The translations under genes and the position numbers were made by a program. Positions 24,683 through 34,120 of a stretch of 64,000 nt of DNA are shown piece after piece. Numbering within the stretch: the first letter of the stretch is position 1; each line of letters opens with the position of its first letter. Under the pieces are notes generated by a model. It did no database searches. It saw only the letters and a program-made list of their open reading frames with translations, and had not been told where the DNA came from. Location of the stretch: assembly GCA_026003175.1 (NCBI GenBank), contig BPGT01000002.1, forward strand, positions 62,001-126,000. The letters run 5' to 3'. This DNA is from Armatimonadota bacterium. GTDB lineage: Bacteria; Armatimonadota; HRBIN16.

Positions 24683-25774
24683 ATGAAAGCACATGCCATT
24701 CTGGGAGGCTTGTCTGTCGTGATGCTGCTGATAGTGATTGCTGGTTGTGGAGGCGGAGGCGGACAGGTCTCGCAACCGCAAGTCTCTCAGTTCCGGGATG
24801 CGTCAGGGCGTTCTGTTCGCGACACGAACGGTAACGGTATCCCCGACCTTCCGCAGGACGCACGTCCAGCCGTCTTTCCTGCATTCTCCGGGTTTGCACC
24901 GGGGCAGGCAGTAGAGGTACAGGTCTTTCGGGACGGTGTGCCCCAGCTTTCCCAGCCACTTCTGCTCACCGCAGATGCTAACGGCAACGTTCCGCCGGTT
25001 CCCGTTTTATGGGACATCGGCGTGGACCCGCAGACCGGACAGCCAGTGGACGCTACCGGCAGCTATGTGGTGGTAGCTAGCGGCGAAGGACGACAGGTTA
25101 CCTTCACTTTTGAAATCCTTGCTGGACGTTCTGCTTCGGCGAGGAATCGTCAGGTGCAATCGGGTTTCGCCTTCGTGCTGGTAGGCTCACCCCCTGTGTT
25201 CGCCCAAGGTTCGGTGCCTGCCGGCAGCCCTGCATGGGTGGAGGGCTTTGGCTTTCCTGCCAATCAACAGGTGAAGCTGTTCGTCACAAGAGACCAGGAC
25301 AACTGGACAGACGGTAGCCCACTGACGGACGAGAGCGGCGGGGCGGAAACAGCAACCACCGACGGCAGTGGTAATCTGCCTCGCACACAGGTCTGGACAT
25401 CCGCACAACGCAGGGGGTCAGGGCAAACCGATGGAGACTACGATGTGGTGGTAGACGTCAACCGAAACGACCGATTCGACCTCGCTACAGATGTGGTCGT
25501 TAGTGCCATCGGCACCGGCTTCACCGTTCAGGAGCTGCCTGTTAGCGGTCAGCATCTGGCGGTGGAACTGGCGGCGTCCCAGCAGGGATTCTTCAAGGAC
25601 GAGTTTACCCTCACCGAGAACGTCAGTGTCTGGCTGAACCCTCCATGGCGCCCCCTAACACCCTATCAGGTAGTTCGTAAATACGTCGTACTGCACAGGA
25701 ACAACTGGCAAGACGGTGATATACTGGTGGACGTCACCGGACGCCATGAACAGGACCTCATGCGTTTTGCTTGA
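24683..25774 (+). CDS. Lipoprotein with repeat domains, N-terminal part ending at an in-frame TGA
   Basis: 363 residues before the stop. A lipoprotein signal peptide ends in IVIAGCGGGG, with Cys as the lipidated residue. Repeated modules follow, each with an AxxxVxVxVxRDxxxWxDG-like strand and a GDYDVVVDVNRNDRFD closing segment. The stop TGA (25772-25774) falls inside the third module, and the same frame continues with GNQYTYPVWVALLKPGKYDV, exactly what the module should contain. So this is one gene cut by a nonsense codon, or a case of readthrough. The start has AAAGGAGG. It is probably a secreted, surface-bound protein; no precise function is recognised. It precedes another lipoprotein gene. 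Confidence 0.7.
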   Translation: MKAHAILGGLSVVMLLIVIAGCGGGGGQVSQPQVSQFRDASGRSVRDTNGNGIPDLPQDARPAVFPAFSGFAPGQAVEVQVFRDGVPQLSQPLLLTADANGNVPPVPVLWDIGVDPQTGQPVDATGSYVVVASGEGRQVTFTFEILAGRSASARNRQVQSGFAFVLVGSPPVFAQGSVPAGSPAWVEGFGFPANQQVKLFVTRDQDNWTDGSPLTDESGGAETATTDGSGNLPRTQVWTSAQRRGSGQTDGDYDVVVDVNRNDRFDLATDVVVSAIGTGFTVQELPVSGQHLAVELAASQQGFFKDEFTLTENVSVWLNPPWRPLTPYQVVRKYVVLHRNNWQDGDILVDVTGRHEQDLMRFA

Positions 25775-26281
25775 GGGAACCAGTATACCTACCCCGTGTG
25801 GGTAGCCCTCCTCAAGCCGGGCAAGTATGATGTTGTTATCGACATGAACGGTGATGGCAAGTACACACTCGGTGTCGACTACATCGATGCGGGTATCAAC
25901 TCCTCAGGACAGCAGGTGAAAGAGGCGGGCTTCGTTGTCTCGGGTACCTTCCCGCCCATCCGCCTCGTGCTGAGCGCGGAACCGCCTGTGCTCAACGCCA
26001 GCGAACAGACGGTCATTCTGGCTCAAGTTCAAACGGACACAGGGGTGCCGGTGTCCGGCGCAACCGTGAACTTCAGCATTGTCAGTGGGCAAGGTGGTCA
26101 ACTGAGCGCAGGCTCGGCAACTACAAACGCCAGTGGCATTGCACAGGTGAACTTGTCTGCCACGCAACCAAACACGAGTCTGGTCATTCAAGGTGCAGTT
26201 ACGCACGAAGGTCAGTCGGCACAGGCACAGGTGAATGTGCGAGTGCGCGCCTTCGGCGAACTGCAGGCGACCTTCCGGTAG
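25775..26281 (+). pseudogene. Downstream part of the interrupted lipoprotein gene, with a Big-1 Ig-like domain
   Basis: It is in the same frame as the preceding lipoprotein segment, separated only by TGA. It completes the third repeat module (PGKYDVVIDMNGDGKYTLG) and adds a bacterial Ig-like Big-1 domain (about 95 residues: SEQTVILAQVQTDTGVPVSG, ATVNFSIVSGQGG, TTNASGIAQVNLSAT). It has no ribosome site or plausible start of its own; the first Met is a poor candidate, so it is translated only by readthrough, if at all. Such domains build stalks on surface proteins. Confidence 0.6.
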
Positions 26282-26312
26282 CCAACCGGATGCTTAGAGG
26301 AGGTGAAAACAA

Positions 26313-27923
26313 GTGAATCGGCAACGTCTTTTGCTCCTCGCAGGCGGACTGATAATCGTGGCGGGCTTGCTGGCGGTAGTGACGAGCTGTGGAGGAGACA
26401 ACGACGCAGGTATTACGGGAAGCAGAGACGCCGGCGACCTGGTGATAGCGGTGAACTGGGGTAACTCCCGGTTCATCCCCCCGGACGCTGTTCGGATCGA
26501 TGTAGCGGTCTCCGGGGAAGGCTTGAGAGAGCCTGTCACCGCCACGATTCAGCGTCCTGAAAGTCAGACGGTCATCCGCAATTTGCCTGTTGGCTTCAAA
26601 CAGGTTTTCGGAGAAGCCAAAAACAGCCAGGGGCAGACGGTGGCGCGCGGCAGCGGCAACACCCGCATCGATGAGGGGCAACGCGCCAGCGTGGATATCG
26701 TAATGGCGGAGGTTACCCCTGGCGGAGGCACCGTGCTAGTGCACACCACACGAGGCGGAGTGCCGACCAACGCCGACTTTGTGGCGTTCCAGGATGGCAA
26801 CGGCGCGTGGCAGGTGGCGCAGGGAACAGGTGGACAGTACGCTCTGAACATCACAGACAACGACGGGCGATACGGCGTGGCGATTGTTTGCGTGAACGGC
26901 ACAGAGGTGAGCGTCAGTATCCTCCATGCCACCCGAGCCGAGCTCGGCGAGATTCACCATGAGTGCAGCCAGCCTCTGTCCCAGAGCCTCGTGACCGTCT
27001 CGGGTGCGATCGGCGGATTGGGAATGGGAGGCGGAGCTACTGTCTTCCTGGGGACAGGCATGGGCTTCGGCTACCCGTTAATCAACACCTATAGCCTGCA
27101 AACTGTTCCCGGTACATACGACCTGATAGCCCTAAGATATGCCAATCTGGAAACCTCCACGGTTGACAAAGTCCTCATCCGCCGCAATGTCAGCGCGACT
27201 ACGGACACCACGCAGGACATTGATTTCAACTCCGCAGAAGCCTTCGCTCCCGAAATGCATACTGTTACCGTGCTGGGTGCAACCGGAAGGGCGGTAGGCT
27301 CTGTCGTGTTCCGCAGCAACGGGAAAACTGTGGCAGGTTTGGGATGGAGGACCGATACCGATACCTACCCTGGTATTCCAACCAGTAAACTGGTGGGTAA
27401 CGACTTCCACCTTCTGTCTGTCACAGATTACGGCTCGCAAGGGGTGTTGCGTACTGTGCTTCGGCACTTCAAAGTGCCCGCGGACATCACTGTGTCCCTG
27501 CCTGACGCCTTCGTCTCACCTGAGGTGACAACGGTGGCAACCGCTCCCTACGCACGATTCGCGGCAAGCTGGAGCGCATATCCCGACGCTCAGGCGTATA
27601 GCCTCTCCTACCACACCCCAACGGCTCCGATGGGGCGATCATCAAAGCGTTCGCGGCAGCAAAGTGGTAGTATCTCCTGGTTCGTTGCCCTCAGCGCCAA
27701 CTGGCTCGGTGCGAACAGCAGTTACACTCTGCCCGACTTCAGCGCGCTGAGCGGTTGGAACAACACCTGGGGGCTTCCGGCAGGACAAGTTATCGAGTGG
27801 AGCGTGCTTGCTGTCTCCAGTAATCGCAACATACCAGATATTGTCGCCGGGTTGTTACAGCAACAGCCTGTTGACGGACTGGAGATCCGGCAATCTGGGA
27901 AGGTGGGGAACATCACGCCATAA
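26313..27923 (+). CDS. Lipoprotein with beta-rich repeats, unknown function
   Basis: 536 residues. A GTG start is chosen because AGGAGG lies nine bases upstream. The lipoprotein signal peptide ends in AVVTSCGGD. Several Ig/carboxypeptidase-regulatory-like beta modules follow (for example VRIDVAVSGEGLREPVTATI, and VPADITVSLPDAF) and an exported, cell-surface location is expected. Between 27616 and 27663 the translation is basic and atypical (RSSKRSRQQ). Reading the +1 frame there gives PNGSDGAIIKAFAAA, better matching a beta module, so a pair of compensating indels in short homopolymers is suspected. It is separated from the preceding lipoprotein gene by 31 bases, probably in one transcript. 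No known function. Confidence 0.7.
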   Translation: MNRQRLLLLAGGLIIVAGLLAVVTSCGGDNDAGITGSRDAGDLVIAVNWGNSRFIPPDAVRIDVAVSGEGLREPVTATIQRPESQTVIRNLPVGFKQVFGEAKNSQGQTVARGSGNTRIDEGQRASVDIVMAEVTPGGGTVLVHTTRGGVPTNADFVAFQDGNGAWQVAQGTGGQYALNITDNDGRYGVAIVCVNGTEVSVSILHATRAELGEIHHECSQPLSQSLVTVSGAIGGLGMGGGATVFLGTGMGFGYPLINTYSLQTVPGTYDLIALRYANLETSTVDKVLIRRNVSATTDTTQDIDFNSAEAFAPEMHTVTVLGATGRAVGSVVFRSNGKTVAGLGWRTDTDTYPGIPTSKLVGNDFHLLSVTDYGSQGVLRTVLRHFKVPADITVSLPDAFVSPEVTTVATAPYARFAASWSAYPDAQAYSLSYHTPTAPMGRSSKRSRQQSGSISWFVALSANWLGANSSYTLPDFSALSGWNNTWGLPAGQVIEWSVLAVSSNRNIPDIVAGLLQQQPVDGLEIRQSGKVGNITP

Positions 27924-27944
27924 CGTGGTTTGAACCTCTCCCTC

Positions 27945-27971
27945 GTCCCCTCTCCCGCGGGGAGAGGGGAC
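27945..27971 (+). repeat. Palindromic module GTCCCCTCTCCC / GGGAGAGGGGAC
   Basis: A 12-bp stem with a minimal loop, in the 196-base gap after the lipoprotein gene. It belongs to the same CCCTCTCC family found at 2224, 36878 and 43466. No T-run follows. Confidence 0.6.
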
Positions 27972-28119
27972 ATTGCCTTCTTCACTCGGGGGGAAGGGGA
28001 GGAGGGAACAGGTTCAATACGCCTCACACCACAAAAAGGACTTCGCACCTCCTTTGGTGAAAGCACTTCCTGATTGGAAGAGGCTGAATGCTGACCACAC
28101 AGGAGGCTTATCACTGTAG

Positions 28120-30003
28120 ATGTCATTTTACTCGACAGCACCGGTGGTGCGGACTGGGCAGAGTCCTCACGCTCGCCTGAAGCCCGTCGGCGTGCAGGAG
28201 GTGAAGTTAACAGACGGGCTTTTAGCGGAACGTTATCGCACCAATATCACCGCAGGTATCCCGGCAGGCTGGCAGCAGCTCTGGGAGAGCCACACCATCC
28301 CCAACTTCTACGTAGTGAGCGGCAGGCGCCCGGGTAACGTGGAAGGACCCCGCTATATCGATTCCGATGGCTATAAGTGGCTGGAAGGCGCATGCTGGGC
28401 GTATGCGCACTCGCAGGACGATGTGCTTAAAGCGTGGATAGACGAGTTCGTAGACGTGATTGAGGCAGCACAGGAAGAGGACGGCTACGTGAACACCCAT
28501 TTCATGGGCGAGCGCAAATCCCTGCGCTTTACCGACCTCAACCATGCGCATGAGATTTACTGCTTTGGGCATTTGACTCAGGCAGCCATCGCTCATCATC
28601 GGGTGACCGGGGAAGACAAACTGCTGAACGTCGCCCGGCGTTTTGCGGACCTGCTCTACCGCCTGTTCGGGCCAGGGGGCAAGTGGGGCACATGCGGGCA
28701 TCCCGAAGCAGAAATGGCGCTGGTAGAACTGTATCGCGAGACAGGAGAGCGGCGTTATCTGCAACTGGCGTCGCGGATGATCGACGCACGCGGACGTAAA
28801 CCGCCCGTGCTGGATGGTTCGATCTACTTGCTAGACCATGCGCCTTTCCGCGAGCAGAAGGAGGCGGTTGGTCATGCGGTGCGTGCGCTCTACCTGTACG
28901 CCGGAGCCGCAGACCTTTACGCCGAAACAGGTGAGGGTGCACTGATAGATACTCTGCACGCGCTCTGGCAGGATGTGTTCACTCGGAAGGTGTACTTGAC
29001 CGGTGGTCTGGGCGCGCGCTACGAAGGGGAAGCGTTTGGCTTACCGTACGAGCTGCCCAATCTCCGTGCTTATGCCGAAACGTGCGCCGCTATCGCAGGC
29101 TTTATGTGGAACTGGCGGATGCTGCAGGTAGAACCTGATGCCCGTTACACCGACTGGATGGAGACCGCCCTGTACAACGGCATCCTGTCCGGCGTCTCAC
29201 TCGATGGCACGCGCTACTTTTACATGAACCCGCTGGAGTCGCGCGGAGGCTACGAGCGTTCGCCGTGGTTCGGATGCGCCTGCTGTCCACCTAATGTACA
29301 TCGTACACTGGCTTCGCTGCCGGGCTATCTGTACAGCTTGAGCGGGGACACGGTATACGTCCACTTCTACGCTTCCAGCGAGTTGAACACCAAGTTACCC
29401 AACGGGCAACAGGTGCAGCTGCGAGTGCAGACCGACTATCCCTGGTCTAGCGATATCGAGATTCGCCCGTCGGCGGGGCGCTACCGGATAGTTCTGCGTA
29501 TCCCGGGCTGGGTTCCGCAAGCAGACCTGCATGTGCACGGCGAGCGAGTAGAAGCTTCGCCGGGCTCTTACGTGGTGGTAGGGGAAGAGTGGCAGGACGA
29601 TGACGTAATAGAGATCTCTTTCCGAATGCCTGTAGAGCTGGTGCGAGCCAACCCGCGCGTGGAGGAAGACCGTACCAGCGTTGCCATTCGACGCGGTCCG
29701 GTGGTGTACTGTGTGGAGCAGGTGGATGTGCCTGAAGTGAATCTGATGGACGTGTATCTGCACTGCCCTGCGGTAGGCATAGAGCACGGATGGGAGCCGT
29801 CGTTGCTGGGGGGTGTTGTGGCGGTACAGGGAACTGCGCTGCTAGACTGCATTGACCGTGCTACACAGCCCCTTTACGTATCCTCAGTGCGGTATGTCCC
29901 TCCGCAGTGGAAAGAGGTGAAGATGCGGTGGATACCGTACTATGCGTGGGCGAATCGGGGCGCAGGTGCGATGAAGGTGTGGCTGCCGCTGGTGCAGAGG
30001 TAG
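28120..30003 (+). CDS. GH127-family beta-L-arabinofuranosidase (DUF1680)
   Basis: 627 residues with the GH127 pattern: an (alpha/alpha)6 barrel followed by beta domains. The catalytic zinc-site cysteines are visible in WFGCACCPPNVHR near residue 390, and the Glu in PYELPNLRAYAETCAA near residue 305 matches the metal-binding Glu. Family members remove terminal beta-L-arabinofuranose from plant glycoproteins or arabinan, by a Cys nucleophile. No signal peptide is seen, so it is likely cytoplasmic. An AGGAGG lies 14 bases before the ATG, rather far, leaving a small doubt on the start. It fits the other arabinose/fructose-type enzymes (GH172) in this region. Confidence 0.9.
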   Translation: MSFYSTAPVVRTGQSPHARLKPVGVQEVKLTDGLLAERYRTNITAGIPAGWQQLWESHTIPNFYVVSGRRPGNVEGPRYIDSDGYKWLEGACWAYAHSQDDVLKAWIDEFVDVIEAAQEEDGYVNTHFMGERKSLRFTDLNHAHEIYCFGHLTQAAIAHHRVTGEDKLLNVARRFADLLYRLFGPGGKWGTCGHPEAEMALVELYRETGERRYLQLASRMIDARGRKPPVLDGSIYLLDHAPFREQKEAVGHAVRALYLYAGAADLYAETGEGALIDTLHALWQDVFTRKVYLTGGLGARYEGEAFGLPYELPNLRAYAETCAAIAGFMWNWRMLQVEPDARYTDWMETALYNGILSGVSLDGTRYFYMNPLESRGGYERSPWFGCACCPPNVHRTLASLPGYLYSLSGDTVYVHFYASSELNTKLPNGQQVQLRVQTDYPWSSDIEIRPSAGRYRIVLRIPGWVPQADLHVHGERVEASPGSYVVVGEEWQDDDVIEISFRMPVELVRANPRVEEDRTSVAIRRGPVVYCVEQVDVPEVNLMDVYLHCPAVGIEHGWEPSLLGGVVAVQGTALLDCIDRATQPLYVSSVRYVPPQWKEVKMRWIPYYAWANRGAGAMKVWLPLVQR

Positions 30004-30017
30004 ATTCACTCGGCGCG

Positions 30018-31670
30018 TCAAGGCTCTGCTTCAGGGATTGTCACCCGGTTCCCATCGCGTATTGCCAGGTAGTGGGGCGACATAATCTCTACGCCAGCGG
30101 CGTCGAAGACGTCTTTGATGTTCTGGTGCAGGCGAGAGTAGATAGCTTGCATCTGGTTCGGGTTGCGAGTGTAAACGTTGAGCTCGTAGGTGACGTACGA
30201 ATCGTCCAGCGAGCGCACGAGCACAAAAGGAGGCGGCTGCTGTTCGCACCCTTGGGTGCGGCATGCTGCCTCCAGCAACAACTGCTCGACCTGTTTGCGG
30301 GGGACATCATATCCGATAGATACAGTCGTATACAGGATGACGCCTTCAGGTGCCGAGGAGTAGTTCACGACGGTACCGCTCAGTATCTGCATGCTGGGAA
30401 TCAATACCTCTTCGTTTTTCGGGGTGCGCAGGCGCGTATGCAGGAAGTTCGAGTCCACCACGTCACCCATTACCTCTCCGATTTTCACGCGATCACCGCG
30501 TCGAAAAGGACGCATGTAAGCCAGCACCACACCAGCCAGGAAGTTACCCACAGTCGTTGTCGAGCTGAAGGACACAATGACACCGATAAAAACGGTGATG
30601 ACCTTGGCGAAGTCGGTGCCCGCACCGGGGATGTTGGGGGCGATAAAGAAAAGCGCCACCAGCACAATCACGAACTTACCTAATGAGCGTGTGGGTTTGA
30701 CAAACTCCTGCGGCACGTAAGGTTCCAGGCTGATGGTTCCTGCTTCCGCGTGGGACATGAGCGCCTCGAAGCCACGCAGCACGAGACGGGCAATCACCGC
30801 AATCAGCAGAATGTTGAACAAACCGGGTAATGAGCTGACCACCGCGCTGCCAATCTGGGTCAGCGCAGTGAGGAGGTTATGCCATAGCCAGTTGCTGTGT
30901 GGTCGCGTGGCGGGAAAGGCGTGCAGCATCAGTTGCAGATACACCAGGAGCAAGGCGGTATATACAATGAAATGTTCCAGCGCTATCCATCGTTGCACTA
31001 AGAATTTCACGCGTTCGACAGAGAGCAGATGCACCCCCCTCCAGTGCACGCCCTGATGGTAGTAACGCACAGACTGAAGGCGTGTGTCCACGAAGCGCAT
31101 GACTGTGCTGAGAGCACGCCAGAGAAGCGGTAGAAGCAGGGTATATATCAACGCCCAAAATGCCCCGCGAATATACTCCCGACGCAGGGCACGCAGCTGC
31201 TGCATACGCTCTGCCTGTTGCTGCTGCAGGCGTATCTGCCGCAGAGCCTCTTGCAGTTTCTCCAAATAGTCGGTCGCTACCGCAATGGGGCTACGCTCCC
31301 CTGCGTCGCTGGCATTGATGGTGAAAAGTACACCCTGGTACCGCTTATGTCGAATGAAAGGAAGACCTGTAACGCTGTCCACGCCTACTTCGAAGTCTTC
31401 AGGCAGCGCTTTGGGGTCGTTGACTAGCCTCTGGAGGCGTGCATTAATCAGCTGTGCGCGCTGCTGTATGGACATACCGGAAGGAGCGTGTTTCAATTGA
31501 AAGATTACAATGTCTCCCAACTGTACAACGGCTTCAGGGGGCGTCGCTTCCTGTGGCGACGAAGGCGACTGGGCACACACAGGCAGCACATAACCCAGAC
31601 AAAACAGCAAGTGTACTGTTCCCAATAGAACAGTTTTGTAAAGGCTTTTTGCCTTGCGCAATCGGTTCAT
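30018..31670 (-). CDS. MscS-type mechanosensitive ion channel
   Basis: 550 residues. A signal-like N-terminal helix is followed by a periplasmic region (about residues 35-150) ending in a Gln-rich coiled coil (QIRLQQQQAERMQQLRAL). About five TM helices lie between residues 160 and 375. The MscS pore helix and beta domain follow: VGNFLAGVVLAYMRPFRRGDRVKIG, then VVDSNFLHTRLRTPKNEEVLIPS. Such channels open under membrane tension to release solutes during osmotic downshock. No good ribosome site precedes the ATG at 30018-31670's start, so the exact N-terminus is uncertain. An M50 protease gene lies 14 bases upstream on the same strand. Confidence 0.9.
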   Translation of the reverse strand: MNRLRKAKSLYKTVLLGTVHLLFCLGYVLPVCAQSPSSPQEATPPEAVVQLGDIVIFQLKHAPSGMSIQQRAQLINARLQRLVNDPKALPEDFEVGVDSVTGLPFIRHKRYQGVLFTINASDAGERSPIAVATDYLEKLQEALRQIRLQQQQAERMQQLRALRREYIRGAFWALIYTLLLPLLWRALSTVMRFVDTRLQSVRYYHQGVHWRGVHLLSVERVKFLVQRWIALEHFIVYTALLLVYLQLMLHAFPATRPHSNWLWHNLLTALTQIGSAVVSSLPGLFNILLIAVIARLVLRGFEALMSHAEAGTISLEPYVPQEFVKPTRSLGKFVIVLVALFFIAPNIPGAGTDFAKVITVFIGVIVSFSSTTTVGNFLAGVVLAYMRPFRRGDRVKIGEVMGDVVDSNFLHTRLRTPKNEEVLIPSMQILSGTVVNYSSAPEGVILYTTVSIGYDVPRKQVEQLLLEAACRTQGCEQQPPPFVLVRSLDDSYVTYELNVYTRNPNQMQAIYSRLHQNIKDVFDAAGVEIMSPHYLAIRDGNRVTIPEAEP

Positions 31671-31684
31671 ACCGTATACTCGGT

Positions 31685-32320
31685 TCAGATAGCGAATCCT
31701 AATAACCGCGAAACCACCATGCTGGTTGGCAAGCCGACCAACACGCTTAACACCCCCGGCACAATGAACACCAGCGCCAGAAGCAGGATGGGACCGAACC
31801 GAAACATCGTCATCTCATATCGATAGGCGGCGTCTGCTGGCAGTAAACCAGCCAGTATCTTCGAACCATCCAGCGGCGCTATGGGAATGAGGTTGAAGAA
31901 CATCAGACCGATGTTCATGTACACCATGAAAATCAGGAACTCTACAAGACTTGGAGTCATCGCGAAGGGAGCAAAACGCATGGTCAGGACGATCAGCAGA
32001 GCGAAGAGCAGGTTGGAGAACGGGCCTGCCGCCGCAACGAGCATCATATCGCGGCGAGGATGATCAAAATTGGCGGGATTCACCTGCACCGCCTTTCCCC
32101 AGCCGATGCCGCGTGCGCCGGTAACTACCATCAGCACGAGCATCAAAGTGCCCAATGGGTCTAAGTGGTCCAGCGGGTTCAGGGTCACACGCCCCTGACG
32201 CTTGGGGGTGGGGTCGCCCAGCTTGTAGGCGGTGATGGCATGGGCGAACTCGTGCACGGTGATACACAGCACAAAGGCGAGTATCTGCATGAAGATAAAG
32301 TTCCAGTCTAGTTGCATCAT
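31685..32320 (-). CDS. Site-2 protease family (M50) membrane metalloprotease
   Basis: 211 residues with five to six TM helices. The zinc motif HEFAH lies in helix 1 (about residues 24-28), and the second conserved element NLIPIAPLDGSK contributes the third ligand Asp. The size and sequence match the short S2P group (COG1994), which lacks PDZ domains and cleaves substrates within membranes. The start MM at 32320 has GGGAGGG, but 15 bases upstream. The substrate is unknown; no sigma or anti-sigma gene adjoins. A TATAAT on the minus strand (32354 region) may be its promoter. The MscS gene follows closely. Confidence 0.9.
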   Translation of the reverse strand: MMQLDWNFIFMQILAFVLCITVHEFAHAITAYKLGDPTPKRQGRVTLNPLDHLDPLGTLMLVLMVVTGARGIGWGKAVQVNPANFDHPRRDMMLVAAAGPFSNLLFALLIVLTMRFAPFAMTPSLVEFLIFMVYMNIGLMFFNLIPIAPLDGSKILAGLLPADAAYRYEMTMFRFGPILLLALVFIVPGVLSVLVGLPTSMVVSRLLGFAI

Positions 32321-32493
32321 TGCTATCCGAACATCCCTCCCAAAAGGCTAATAGCATTATACCCTATCCGGTGCGAAGGAGATGAGTGTCGGAGGTGGCA
32401 CACGGGTGAACAAGCAGATAAAGGCGGATGCTATCCGTGCCAACCCGTTTCACCTGTGTTCATCCGTGTGCCCGGACAGGTATTTACTGCAGA

Positions 32494-33843
32494 TTAGCCG
32501 ACCGGGGATGGCTGCTCTACGCGCAACCGTTCCGGGATGCGGTCGTGCGCTAGCAGGTCGTCCAGCGTCTCGCGTTCCACGATGATCTCGGCACGCCCCT
32601 CGTGAACCAGCACCATTGCCGGACGCGGGAAGCGGTTGTAGTTGCTACTCATGGCGTAGTTGTACGCGCCCGTGGAGGGCACCGCCAGAATGTCGCCCGG
32701 CTCCGGCTGAGCAATCGCTACGTTGCGTATGAGAATGTCCGTTTCGCAGTGCTTGCCCGCGATAGTTACCACGGTGTTCGCCGGTTGGTCGGCTTTGTTC
32801 GCCACCAGCGCGGTATACACAGCATCGTACAGCTGCGGGCGCGGGTTGTCGGACATGCCTCCGTCCACCGCGACGTAGGTGCGCGTGCCCGGTGGCTGGT
32901 GGATAGGTACCTGTTTAATGGCGCCGATGGTATACAGGGTCAACCCTGCCTCACCCACTAGCGCGCGCCCCGGTTCCTGCAGGAGCGTGGGATAGGGCAG
33001 GTTGCGCCGTTCCAGCTGCTCGGTGAGCACGCCGACGATACGCTCGGCATACTCGTCAAAGGTGGGCGGACGGTGGCTCTCGATGTAGCGGATACCCAAT
33101 CCGCCACCGATGTTCAGTTCTTCCACCACATAGCCCAGCTGCTTACGCAGGGTGTGCATAAAATCCACCATAATCTTCACCGCGCGTTCCTGTGCTTCCG
33201 TCTCCAGCAGCTGCGAACCCACGTGGCAGTGAATGCCCTTCAAATAGAGATGCGGTGACACCAGCGCGCGGCGGACGCCCTCTAGAGCGTAGCCGTTTCG
33301 AATATTCAAGCCGAACTTGGTATCTGCCTGTCCCGTGCGGATAAAACGGTGCGTGTGCGGGTCGATGCCCGGTGTAACACGAATCAGGACGGGTACCTGT
33401 TTGCCTGCTTCGGCAGCGACGCGCTCCAGCATCTCCAGCTCCAGCAGGTTATCCACCACAATACGCCCGACGTTGTACTTCACCGCCATCTGCAGTTCGA
33501 ACAGCGATTTGTTATTGCCGTGAAAGACCAGCTTCTGGGGTGGGAAGCCAGCCTTCAGTGCGGTATACAGCTCGCCGGCGGAAGCCACATCCAGATCATA
33601 GCCTTCCTGTGCGACGATGCGAGCGACCGCCATACATAGCAGCGCTTTGCCTGCATAGGCGATTTCGTTGCGGGGGTAGCGTGTCTCGAACGCACGCCGG
33701 TAGTCCCGCATGTTCTGCCGAAAAGCGGTTTCATCCAGCACGTAGAGTGGCGTGCCGAACTGCCTTGCCAGCTCTACGGCGTCGCACCCGCCGATTTCCA
33801 GATGTCCTCGCTCGTTAATCCGTTGCGTGCCTAGCAGTAACAT
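32494..33843 (-). CDS. lysA: Diaminopimelate decarboxylase
   Basis: 449 residues, the normal LysA length. The PLP Lys lies in EIAYAGKALLCMA near residue 58. CHVGSQ, the glycine loop GGGLGIRY, EPGRALVGEAG and the DAP-site Cys in AGKHCETDIL are all present. It decarboxylates meso-diaminopimelate to L-lysine, the last step of lysine synthesis, and works as a homodimer. ATG at 33843 is preferred over a TTG four codons earlier because GAGGGGAAGG precedes it. It is apparently monocistronic; the MITE copy at 33925 lies about 80 bases upstream of the start, close to or within the promoter zone, so the insertion may affect expression. Confidence 0.95.
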   Translation of the reverse strand: MLLLGTQRINERGHLEIGGCDAVELARQFGTPLYVLDETAFRQNMRDYRRAFETRYPRNEIAYAGKALLCMAVARIVAQEGYDLDVASAGELYTALKAGFPPQKLVFHGNNKSLFELQMAVKYNVGRIVVDNLLELEMLERVAAEAGKQVPVLIRVTPGIDPHTHRFIRTGQADTKFGLNIRNGYALEGVRRALVSPHLYLKGIHCHVGSQLLETEAQERAVKIMVDFMHTLRKQLGYVVEELNIGGGLGIRYIESHRPPTFDEYAERIVGVLTEQLERRNLPYPTLLQEPGRALVGEAGLTLYTIGAIKQVPIHQPPGTRTYVAVDGGMSDNPRPQLYDAVYTALVANKADQPANTVVTIAGKHCETDILIRNVAIAQPEPGDILAVPSTGAYNYAMSSNYNRFPRPAMVLVHEGRAEIIVERETLDDLLAHDRIPERLRVEQPSPVG

Positions 33844-33924
33844 CCTTCCCCTCAAACCGACCTGAAGATTTGTACAGTCAAAGCAAAGAATATCATGTAT
33901 CGCCTGCCCAAGTCAAGATGAGGA

Positions 33925-34111
33925 GGAGGGTGTTCGAAATTGCTGGTTGAATGGATAGATAACCTAACCCCCTTGCCCCCTTCCCTGCAAGGGAAGGGGG
34001 AACGCCCCTCTCCTCGTAGGAGAGGGGACGGGGGTGAGGTAAGGCAGGGATAGCAAGAACGCCTCTCTCCTTGCGCTACAACCAACTTCTCAACAATTCT
34101 CGAACACCCTC
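33925..34111 (-). mobile_element. MITE-like element, copy 2 (about 186 bp)
   Basis: Inverse orientation of the element at 7166. Ends are GAGGGTGTTCGA and TCGAACACCCTC, and it is flanked by AGATGAGGA on both sides (33916-33924 and 34112-34120), a 9-bp duplication. It carries the same two internal hairpins as copy 1 and is nearly identical to it, pointing to recent movement. It sits directly against the terminal repeat of a separate IS relic. Confidence 0.88.
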
Positions 34112-34120
34112 AGATGAGGA

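Noticed and set aside
25772-25774. TGA as a selenocysteine codon in the lipoprotein gene
   Set aside because: No stem-loop of the bacterial SECIS type follows within about 20 bases, and the repeat module needs no redox residue there.
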